This document shows positions 1 to 9,376 of a stretch of DNA of 64,000 nt, in pieces. Position numbers and translations under genes: made by a program. The DNA lies in the NCBI GenBank assembly GCA_954871525.1, contig OX940863.1:2332001-2396000 (forward strand). Reading direction: 5' to 3'. Each line of letters starts with the position of its first letter. Position 1 is the first letter of the stretch. Under the pieces are notes generated by a model that was not told the origin of the DNA, did no database searches, and saw only the letters and a list, made by a program, of their open reading frames with translations. The DNA comes from Parietaria judaica (lineage: Eukaryota; Streptophyta; Magnoliopsida; Rosales; Urticaceae).

Positions 1-2033
1 CCATACCAATAACCCTGTCAAACCGTCTGTATCAAAATCAATATACAACTAATTTCCTCAAGATCGTGATAGATTAATTATTTTAATTAATTCGTTCTTG
101 ATTTTAATTTTGAGCCATGAGTATCAATAAATAATTCTTAATCAATAACCACAAAATCATGTACCTTATTCATGTAGTCTCTGACACGGATCTTGATTCT
201 CTGAAGAATTTTCTGACTCTGATCTTCAATCCTTTTTGCGATTTCTAGGAAGAAGGTGCTTCCAGAAGCCTTCCGATGTATTCTCCAGGACTATGTCGCC
301 AGGAGATGTGGGCTCCCACTGGATAAAACCCTAAACACTAAAACTCGAAAAACCCTGAGAGGAGCTCAGAGAAATTCGCAGAAACCTCCTTGAGAGAGAG
401 AGAGATCGAAATTTGAGAATGAAGTGTGTGTTTTTCGGTTTCAGGTGATCCCTATTTATAGGGAATGGCCCAACTGCTTTTGAGAAAATCTCTCAACCAA
501 TTATGAGAGATTTATTCAACTGTTTGGAGATATTCACTCTAAGATTTGATTTAATTAATTAAATCAAATAAAGAATAAATCCAAAACAAATCTTTTCAGA
601 AAATACCCTAAAAGATTCAATAAATCAAATCTTAATATTTTCAAAAATCAAATTCGAATTTTATAAATATATTTCGAATTTATTTGCTTGATTTCTCTCT
701 TTAAATATTCTTGTATAAATACCAATATTTAATTTCTCTAATTTTCGATTTAAATAACAGTGTCACATTTAGTACATGACTAAAAACTATTGTTATCATA
801 AATCTTGAACCGTCTGTCAGAATGACACGATTCAAAAAGATAATTGTACCAGAATTTAATTCCCCACAACCTTAGGGATGTCTTAGGATTAAATTCAATC
901 ATCTTTTTATGGTTTCATTGACATATCAAAAATTGATACTTTTGTCACTTTTTAGGTTAATCAGTAATTCGTAATATTAATCATGAACCGAGTCTAATTG
1001 GAGTATCCTATTCAAATGAAAAAATTTGAATATATTTTCGATGGCATCCTTTATGGAGCTACAAAGGGGACTAATGGACATACACACTCGAGCTTCGGTA
1101 AAAGCGTAGACTTTTACCAACCTCGATTACATTCCACTATAGCTCTTGGTTGAACTCTCAAGTGTGTATTATAATTATCTTCCTGAGCACAGGTTTCCAT
1201 CGATTCAATCAGATATCTGGTTTGCTAGGTTTTCGTTTTACTATGACATTCATCAAAAAGGGTCATATTTACCGTTCTGCCCTTTTTGATGATGCTATCT
1301 TATTCTTATGATTTTACAAACTACTCACTCATTAAATGATGAATATTAATGAGCTGATCATGAGTACTTATTTGTTTCCTTGAATCACAATAAGAATATC
1401 ATAAAGATATTGTCCCTATCTGCTATTGTGCAACTTATCCCGGTCAACCGTCTGATCCCAAAATAAAAGTATTAGGAATACCAAGCTGTACTCTGTAACG
1501 ATTAAATTAAAGATCATATAAATTGAACCGTATAAGTCCACAATGCTCAGGACGTCAACCTAATTCCATCTGATCATCTTTAGCGACTTTATCATACTAT
1601 CATCAGTGACGGACTTAATTGATGATTTCGGAGGTGGAGTCTAGTGCGTCCAATATGAAGACACTTCATACTTGACAAACTTAACAGTGCACGGACTACA
1701 CTATGATCCGGTAAAAGATCATCACCTAATTGTGATTAAGTTTATCAATGGTCGTTCACGCCTTAGAAATTACCATTTCTAATCTAGACCATGGACCATT
1801 TTAAGTTCTTTATTCGTGACAGTCAAACCTCCTCACAAAAGACTACTTGTGATGACATGTGCACAATAGCAACATTAAAGAACTATGGATCAAACATTCA
1901 ATTCGCATTATATATTTATAATATGAAGATAACTATACAAGATAACTTTAATAAGCACCATTCATTCTAGGAAAACGACCACAATCTTATGTGAGTGGGA
2001 TTAGCATCTGAATAGAAAGCATATATGTCCAAC
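1..2033 (-). mobile_element. Long LTR of a copia-type retrotransposon, cut by window start
   Basis: Read on the minus strand, this block starts at 2033 with TGTTGGACATATATG, a typical plant copia LTR start. It runs about 2 kb to the window edge, where TTGGTATGG at positions 3-11 resembles the initiator-Met primer-binding site (TGGTATCAGAG) that follows a 5' LTR. A self-complementary TATA box (CCCTATAAATAGGG, 450-463) is followed by an AG-rich leader at about 300-430. No gag or pol reading frame is present, as expected for an LTR. The internal region should lie left of position 1. The LTR is unusually long for copia; SIRE-like clades have such lengths. The family assignment is inference. Confidence 0.5.
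450..463 (-). promoter_or_regulatory. TATA box of the LTR promoter
   Basis: The sequence CCCTATAAATAGGG reads the same on both strands. It lies about 440 bases before the inferred end of the minus-strand LTR and is followed on that strand by a GA-rich leader. Position and sequence fit a retrotransposon Pol II promoter. Confidence 0.45.
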
Positions 2034-2159
2034 AAACAGGTCCGGCCAAAAAAAGTCAACGAACCTGACCATATAAAGTCAATGAAAAAAATCAGCAAGT
2101 CCAACTCCGAAAAGTCAACCAATCCCGATCGAATGAAGAACGGTAAATATCTCGGTATA

Positions 2160-2745
2160 ATACGAAATCAAAACACAAGCCTTGAGGGCGCAAAAAAAAA
2201 AAAAAAAAACCTTGCGGGCATCGGCGCACCCTCAAGGCATGCAATTTTACACCCTAGGGCACGGGAAAAAAAAAAAAACATGCCTTCCCTCAATGCATAA
2301 AATTTTACACCCTAGGGCGCGGAAAAACATGCCTTGAGGGCTCACCAACGCCCTAAAGACAAGATATTTTGCACCCTAGGGCGCGAAAATACAAGCCTTG
2401 AGGTTGCGCCACGCAGCCTCAAGGCATAAAATTTCACACCCTAGGGTTCAAAATAACATGCCTTGAGGGCGCGTCATGAATTTTTACACCTAAGGGCGCA
2501 AAAAAAACATGCCTTGAGGGCGCGCTACGCGCCCTCAAGGCATGAAATTTCACACGCTAGGGTGCAGAATAACATGCCTTGAGGGCGCGCCGTGAATTTT
2601 TACACCCTAGGGCGCAAAAAAAATATGCCTTGAGGGCGCGCCACGCTCCCTCAAGGCATGAAATTTTACACCCTAGCGCGCGAAAAAACGTTCTTTTAGA
2701 GCGCGCTACGCGCCCTCAAGGCATGAAAATTCACGCCCTAGGGCG
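2160..2745. repeat. Imperfect tandem array of hairpin-forming units
   Basis: About ten units of roughly 55-65 bp repeat the words CCTTGAGGGCGCG, catgaaattttacacc, CCTAGGGCGC and an A-run. Several units contain an inverted repeat: at 2512-2540 two perfect 13-bp arms flank a 3-base loop, and near-perfect versions lie at 2396-2424 and 2628-2656. The array sits directly upstream of the TATA box of the LTR-like module. Confidence 0.8.
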
Positions 2746-2764
2746 CACCAAAGTCGGTATCCTC

Positions 2765-2772
2765 TATAAATA
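2765..2772 (+). promoter_or_regulatory. TATA box of the LTR-like module, copy 1
   Basis: TATAAATA, followed by CGGGGTTCC, is conserved in the homologous copy (61019-61026, minus strand). It lies just downstream of the hairpin array in both copies, so it is likely the Pol II start of the retroelement. Confidence 0.5.
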
Positions 2773-3103
2773 CGGGGTTCCCCCCTCACAAACCGGTAAG
2801 CGATTCATACGCCAAAAAACCTTTGTTTCCCGTTTACTCATAATTCCTGACTCAAATACTCGACTAATGTTGAGCGTCGGAGCGGGCGACAGAGGATCCC
2901 CCCTCTGCTCCCCTCTAGAGTTCACATTTTCTACTCTTTTCACAGGTTTAGAGACAGAGGCGAAGAATCCGGAGAAGATTTCTGGCTAATCAAGAACGAA
3001 GAATCAAGTATCAAGCCCGGTTCGACCCTCAAGCGGACGTTGGGCCCGGCCCAAAATTAAGACTTAGGCACAAGAAAAGTTGATCCATTTTTAGGCATTA
3101 ACA

Positions 3104-3515
3104 CAAAGTATGATTCAGCATACAGGGTTGTTGTTATAGCCGTAAAATCATATTAGCACAAATTGACATCGATATTTAAAAATTTACAACCTAGCGTGGG
3201 CTAATTTATTCTATTTTTTCATATAATAAAACTCATGCCCGTTTAATTTTTTTTTAACGTTAAATAATTTTTTTTTGTCAACAGGTTAAAAATAAACTAA
3301 GAGCATTATTAAAAAAAAATCCAAAATTTTTAGCTAAATTTTGTCAACTAAAGTTTGAAGCAAAGCCGTTGATTTAGGATTAGTTACTTCATCTTTTCTC
3401 GAATATTTGGATAAGTGGAAGATGAACAACTACGAGTTATTAAATGGGAATTAGGTGATTAATCATCAGCCCTTAAGTTGAAAGTTTTCACGAGGAACGT
3501 GCATAATTAAACCTT
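3104..3515. other. Spacer, no gene seen
   Basis: AT-rich sequence with short A and T runs. No reading frame with coding character and no recognised repeat was found. Confidence 0.5.
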
Positions 3516-3532
3516 CTTACCACTTCACTATT

Positions 3533-3628
3533 TTTTTTTGAAGATAGCTTTGCTGCAATGGGGATCGAACCCACAACCTCCACTTTTGAGGTGGTGTGGA
3601 ATTACCACTAGGCTATCCTAGCAACCAC
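3533..3628 (-). mobile_element. tRNA-derived SINE, minus strand
   Basis: On the minus strand the element begins gtggttgctaggatagcc, with an A-box-like TAGCCTAGTGG and a B-box GGGTTCGATCCCC, and ends in an A-tail. It is flanked by a perfect 17-bp direct repeat, CTTACCACTTCACTATT, at 3516-3532 and 3629-3645, the expected target-site duplication. The same family occurs at 17240-17362. Confidence 0.9.
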
Positions 3629-3645
3629 CTTACCACTTCACTATT

Positions 3646-4014
3646 GGTTTAGCAATAAACGACAAGAAAGATAAGAGCAATTACGTGGCAAATTACGATT
3701 AGAATTCCCATATAATTAATTAATTAAGTACTTACTTACTACACACCTTATAATATCGTGTTTGACTTGGAGATTGCTTTTAAGTTTAAACAAAAAAAGA
3801 CGCACTCAATAGTACTCTTCTACTTCTATGAGATTGAGAGACATTATAATAATATTTGATTGCTATCAAAGTCAGCTCTTCTAATTATATATATATATAT
3901 ATATTATATATAACAAAAACTCAAAAATACCCGAACCGGACATACTTAAAAAAAAAACGTATTCGGATTAAGATTCAGATTAAGAGTGAGTTAAACTGGA
4001 TCCGAGTTATAAAG
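3646..4014. other. AT-rich spacer with (TA)n
   Basis: Contains a TA microsatellite around 3885-3912. No gene seen. Confidence 0.5.
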
Positions 4015-4022
4015 TTATAAGT

Positions 4023-4840
4023 AGGGGTGAGCATGGGTTGGGTTGGGCCGCCCCGATGTTTTTTACGGACCCGACCCGCTCACATCGGGTTACCAAAAAA
4101 AAGCCCGATCCGACCCAAAAAATTTCAATGCCCGAACCAAACTGACCCGATAAAAATCGGGTTGGATTGGTTTGGGCCGTCGGGCCCGAATAATTTAAAT
4201 TTAACTTTATATTATAAAAAATAATATGAAAAATATGCATCAATGTAACTCAAAGTTCAATGAGAAATACCCCAAACAAATTTAATCAAACAAACTTACA
4301 CCAAACAAATTCTATTAATATTTGAATTAAGTAAATTCAAGCATAGTCAAGCATAAAAACTACTAACCTACTGCTCGTTTTCAAACATCAAACATGGTTA
4401 AACTCATTTTCAAGCATATTCAAACAAATTTACTACTCATTTTCAAACATGCTTAAATAAATTCTAGCATAACCAAATAATAATAAATTACTACTAACTT
4501 GATTTGAAATAAAAACTAAGAGTAGTGTTTGACATTGAAAATGAGAGATTAAACGGTCCTTTAATGTATAAAATTAAGAATGATAAATTTTAAAAGACTA
4601 AAAATTGTACTACTTGAATAAAAATCAATAAAAATTAATATGAAATATATTTTAATTATATTGGTCGGGTCGGAGACCCCGACCCGACCCAAGGTTTTGG
4701 CCCCGACCCCGACCCGAATAATAGTCGGGTCCGGCCCGATCCGACCCAATTTTGAGCGGGTTAGATTGGGCGGGTTAGTTTGGGGTCGGGTCTCTATCGG
4801 GTTGGGTTGGACCTTCGGGTTGGGTAAAAAATGCTCACCC
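4023..4840. mobile_element. hAT-type MITE, GGGTTGGGTTGGG-rich
   Basis: The ends are inverted repeats: AGGGGTGAGCAT on the left, and GGGTGAGCAT when the right end is read in reverse. A perfect 8-bp target duplication TTATAAGT flanks it at 4015-4022 and 4841-4848; 8 bp is diagnostic for hAT elements. Subterminal regions are full of GGGTTGGG/CCCGACCC words in opposite orientation, so the ends can fold together. There is no transposase; the short reading frames here are by-products of the GC-rich ends. Confidence 0.85.
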
Positions 4841-4848
4841 TTATAAGT

Positions 4849-6224
4849 TTCAAGACTTGGATCTCCTATTATAAGTTATTCAACTCCATTTCAAAACTAT
4901 TTTTATTTTAACATTTGTTTTTATAATTTATTAATGATTTTTTTCTTTATAAGACTTATTTTTTAAAACTTAATGTATAACTTTAGTTCGTAAATATTAT
5001 TTTTTATTACAAAAAACTAACTTTTAAAATTTTCACATTTTTTTACTAAATCCGGGTCTGATTTATAAATTGAGTTTAGATTTTAAAATCGGCTTACATT
5101 ACGCCAACTAAACAATGTTATTAGAAAATAATTTATAGTCGACTCACTTAATAAAATATACATTATTGCTTATAAGGCATACGACACAACCGACTTGAGC
5201 TATTGATATAATCGTACACGTCAGCACGCCAAATCCAAGCTCACACGTAACTGACGGACCTGACGCCGGATCTAACACCGTTTCTCCGTGGCGGTGATCT
5301 CAAAGGGAAAACCTTAAATTAAGTTAACGAATAGTAAAACGCCACGTGGCCAAATGTGGAAGTTTAGGCACACAAGGAACGCGCCGTCAGTGATGTTCAC
5401 CGTGACGTAGGCCGTCCTTTCGTTGACTTTTAGACTCTGCTGTTTATGCAAATGGTTGACATTACTCTACGTGGCATAAACATGTCGTTTGCCTCTAATT
5501 TTTATGTAAAAGATTTAATATTACTTTCTTTTAAATATGACGTTTACAGATATAATATAGATTTGATTTTGAGAAAATGGTGGCTAAAGTACTTATAAAG
5601 CATTCTCAAATTTAAGCAAGGTAATTCCTAAGTCTCAAAATTATGTGTCGCTGGGTTATGCGTTCCGGCAACGTTAATAAACGTTATATATGGTACACGT
5701 GTGGGGTTGATATTTAACATTTTCCCGATAAAATATGTCTAAATATTTTCTCAAATAACATTAAAAAAATGAAACTGAGTCAAATATTATAACTTGAAAA
5801 CACTCAAGCATCCTTCGACGAATGTAGACGACGCTAACGGACGTCGATGACCAGCTAATCTTAGCCCCGTGTACCATATAAAACGTTCAATAATATTATT
5901 GTAACTGAGGTGAGGCACTGACCTACACAGATTTTGAGTCTTTGAATATTTAATCCGAATAACTAAGAATTTACGATTAACAATTCAAATCACAAAGAGT
6001 TTTGTGTATTTCTACCACCATTATCCCTTTGATTTTTAAAATTTTAATATAATTTTTAACAAAATCATGGCTTCCTTTTGGTAGTTAGTTAACTTCATTT
6101 ATTAAGTTTTGTTTGTTACAGATTAAATTTTCATTAAGTTTTAATTATTACCAAAATAAACAAGAGGATTGTTTTAAAAAGAAGCAAATAAATTATTTCC
6201 CAAAAAAATTATTGCAAAGGACGA
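4849..6224. other. Spacer with one inverted-repeat element
   Basis: No coding region found. 5200-5500 is less AT-rich and carries ACGTGGC and TTGAC words but no adjacent gene. Around 5677-5900, arms related to aataaacgttatatatggta and ccgtgtaccatataaaacgt face each other, suggesting a decayed MITE. Confidence 0.4.
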
Positions 6225-6232
6225 CTCCAATA

Positions 6233-6538
6233 TAGAGCTGCACATCTTCATCGCCAAAACGCATCGCGACCCATCGCGGCGGTTTCCGGCGCATCGCGAC
6301 TCTTCGCGATTCCGAGCTTACAATCGCGATTCGTCGCGACAACACACATCCATCGTGACTCTCTCTCTCGCTCTCTCTCTCTCTTTCTCCGTCTCACAGA
6401 GGCGCTCTCTCTCTCTCTCTGTCGCGATCCATCGCGATGCACTGCGAGAAATCTCACCACGACGCATCGCGATTCGCCGTTTGGCGATTTCTGGCGATTT
6501 CGCCGCGACCCATCGCGATGCCGGGATGCCCAGGTCTA
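6233..6538. mobile_element. hAT-type MITE rich in CATCGCGA
   Basis: A 306-bp element flanked by a perfect 8-bp duplication CTCCAATA (6225-6232 and 6539-6546). The ends are TAGAGCTGCACATC and, read in reverse, TAGACCTGGGCATC. The interior has about ten copies of CATCGCGA or close variants in both orientations and a CT/GA microsatellite (6357-6421). Arg/Ser-rich reading frames here come from the repeats and are not genes. Confidence 0.85.
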
Positions 6539-6686
6539 CTCCAATAAAGAAAGTAGTAAACAACATTTCTTTTTTATAGATATATATATATATATAACTA
6601 CTAACTTTATCAGGTTATTTTATCATAGTAATTTTATATTTAGAAGTTTCAAAGAATAATCTTTGCTAATAAAATGCTTAATTTAA

Positions 6687-7150
6687 GGGTTAATGACGGC
6701 GAAAATATCCAAAGTTTGGTCAAAGAACCCCTCGTGTACCCAAAGTTTAAAAGTGGTGGTAAAAATACCCAAAGTCGCATTTGGGGAGTTGACCACTCCA
6801 TTCTCGGAACGCCGTTAACTTACCCGTTAACTCTGGCCATGCGGGCAAACGTGGGTTGTTGACATAACAATTTTTGTCACATGGATGAGCCCAAATAAGC
6901 CTTGTTTACGACAAAATAACAAATTAAACCCCTAACTAATACTATTTAATACAACTAATTGAACCCCTAATGATTACACTTAACAAAACAAATTTGTGCA
7001 TGTGGCCAAGGTTAACGAGTAAGTTAACGGCGTTACGAGAATTGACTGGTCAACTCCCCAAATGTGACTTTGGGTATTTTTGCCACCACTTTTAAACTTT
7101 GGGTACACGAGGTTTTTTTTTATCAAATTTTGAGTATTTTCGCCGTCATG
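6687..7150. mobile_element. Long-TIR MITE, Mutator-like, copy 1
   Basis: A 464-bp foldback element. The left arm carries TTAATGACGGCGAAAATA and, further in, CCAAAGTTTAAAAGTGGTGG; the right arm is its inverse. A perfect 9-bp duplication TTAATTTAA flanks it (6678-6686 and 7151-7159), the size made by Mutator-like transposases. A second copy lies at 8386-8842. No coding capacity. Confidence 0.85.
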
Positions 7151-7159
7151 TTAATTTAA

Positions 7160-8385
7160 TTAATTTTTGCTCCTCGTGTCTCACAGCTGTATACGTGTAC
7201 CGTTTTAATTGGGTTACCGTTACGTTCACACTTCACGCTCAGAATTATCACAAAGTCGGCTAATCCGACAAAACTAAACAGAGAAGAAAGATTCCAAAAA
7301 TAAATAGAAAAGAAAAAGAAAAATTCACACAAAGGAATTAAGAGGTTCTTATTCTCACTTTTTTTTTTTCTCTGGTCAACTTATTGGCTGGTCAAACAAA
7401 AGACTATTTTTTGGAGTAACGAAAGTTTAACTCATACTACTATTTAGTGTTTAATTAGCAAAAACTTTCATTTATTTTTAAATATCTCATGATTTTCCAC
7501 GCGCAATATAAAGCGAGTGGGACCCACTGATTTGTTTAGTCAACCATTGAATCAAGTGACATGCACTTCTTCTATCACTTTAATTGAAAGGAGAGAGAAA
7601 AAAGGGATGAAAAAAAAATTTAAATGTGGTCTAATTAGATTCTTCTTATAAAAAACATGACATACCATTTTGTAATTAGAAAAAAAAATTAAAAAAAATA
7701 GTACATGCCTTGCCTTTGGGATATTTTTATGTAGTAAACTATATGTAATATTTGATACCTAAATGACGTAAGATGTCACGAGTCATGGTAGGCAAGCCCA
7801 TTATGCGTTGATCTTGGTTACGGACAAATCCGTAAAATGACTTTTTTTTTTCTTCAAAATTTTACTATAATTTTTATTTATAGTTATCAATTTTTACTCT
7901 TACTGTATATATTTTACAAATTATTACCATTCACTATATTCAATTATTCCTTTAAAATTCATCCGCCGCCTAATTTGTATTATGAATTTTCCATTATACC
8001 CGCACCAAATAAACCGTACCCGTCTTAAAATAATTTTTCATAAAAATATAGTTATCTATTAAAAAAACCGGATCGGGCAACCCATGTTCTCGAATCCCTA
8101 AGACACTCTACTCGCGGGCATGGGAGGCCATGGGTGTTGTTGCTCAACTTCCTCATGGTCATTTAAAAGCCAAGGTATCAAATTGTGACTATTGCTACAA
8201 ATGTGTGAATTTAAAGCTGCATTAAATTGTAACGCGGGCAACTTAATTAAAAAAAAAAAACGAATTAACTGAAAACCCATTAGCATTTATTCCAAAATCA
8301 ATCTATATACATATATCTACCACGGAAATATTGATCTACCTACTTTTTATTTATTTATTCATAATAGAGGAGTACTTAAAAGTTA
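7160..8385. other. AT-rich spacer
   Basis: No gene seen. Short hydrophobic reading frames at 7837-8028 and 8098-8286 have no recognisable domain and AT-driven composition. Confidence 0.45.
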
Positions 8386-8842
8386 AAGCTAATGACGACA
8401 AAAATATCTAAAGTTTGGTCAAAGAACCCCTCGTGTACCCATAGTTTAAAAGTGGTGGCAAAAATACCCAAAGTCGCATTTGGGGAGTTAACCACTCCAT
8501 TCTCGTAACGCCGTTAACTTACCCGTTAACTCTGGCCACGTGGACAAACATGGGTTGCTGACATAATAATTTTTGCCACGTGAACGAGCCCACATCAGCC
8601 TCGTTTACGACAAAACAAGGAATTAAACCCCTAATTAATACTATTTAACACAACTAATTGAACCCATAATGATTACACTTAACAAAACAGATTTTTCCAC
8701 GTAGCCAGAATTAACGGCGTTACGAGAATGGAGTGGTCAACTCCCCAAATGTGACTTTGGGTATTTTTGCCACTACTTTTAAACTTTGGGTACACGAGGG
8801 GTTCTTTGACCAAACTTTAGGTATTTTTTCCGTCATTAACCC
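8386..8842. mobile_element. Long-TIR MITE, Mutator-like, copy 2
   Basis: Same family as 6687-7150: both arms contain the TTGGTCAAAGAACCCC and CTTTGGGTATTTTTGCCA words in inverse order. The right end CCGTCATTAACCC is only five bases from the target duplication of the hAT element at 8856. No clean target duplication was found for this copy, so its left limit is approximate. Confidence 0.75.
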
Positions 8843-8855
8843 TATATGTATTATG

Positions 8856-8872
8856 TAATCCTGCGAATATGG
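8856..8872 (+). repeat. Left terminal inverted repeat of the hAT element
   Basis: TAATCCTGCGAATATGG matches the inverse of 12304-12320 with two mismatches. It directly follows the GTATTATG duplication. Confidence 0.9.
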
Positions 8873-9376
8873 AGGGTCGGATCCATCGGACCCTCCATTT
8901 CTTTTTTTTTTTTACGGAGTCGGAGCTCCGCCTCCGACAAAACACGGAGCCGGATTAATCCGGCTCCGACAATTTAAAAAAAAATTAATTTCGTGTAACG
9001 GCTCTTTTTTTCCAGCCGTTGGATGAAGCGCGTGGACGGCCCAGATGAGTCGACCGTTGGGCAACGGCTCTTTTTTGTTTTTCCCAAAAAACTTTCTGAT
9101 TTTGCAGAAAGGACCCTGCAAATAAATCCGTTGGTGATTAATACACCACTTACTCGATTCTCTCCAAAATTTCCCTATAAAAATCACACTTCTCCCTCAT
9201 TTTTTTCACACAACTCACTCTCTTCTTCTCTTACTCTCTCAACTCGCCCAAGCTCTCAAAAAATCCGATCTTAAGCTATAGTTTTCTTATCTTATAGTTA
9301 TATTAATACACTTATTTTAGTTATAATATCTATTATATTATATAGTTTAGTTATATTATAGTTTATTTTAGTTATA

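Larger units (their letters stand above)
2034..3103 (+). mobile_element. LTR-like promoter module, copy 1 (hairpin array, TATA, R/U5-like end)
   Basis: This block is homologous, in opposite orientation, to about 60697-61500. Shared parts in order are a GTCAA-rich stretch (2055-2115), a hairpin repeat array (2160-2745), a TATA box (2765-2772), a conserved stretch containing ACTAATGTTGAGCGTCGGAG and GCGGGCGACAGAGGA, and a common end at TTTTTAGGCATTAACA (about 3103), after which the copies diverge. This is the layout of an LTR (U3, TATA, R/U5). No coding capacity is seen. Its left part abuts the copia LTR, which may have inserted into it. A target duplication was not found, so the outer limits are approximate. 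Confidence 0.5.

Noticed and set aside
2160..2745. CRISPR array
   Set aside because: Repeats are imperfect, spacers are not unique, and the host is a plant; it is a hairpin array in a retroelement.
2579..2989. 136-residue Arg-rich protein
   Set aside because: The frame is the translation of the hairpin array and the LTR leader.
6248..6579. Arg/Ser/Leu-rich proteins on both strands
   Set aside because: They are by-products of the GA microsatellite and CATCGCGA repeats in a MITE.
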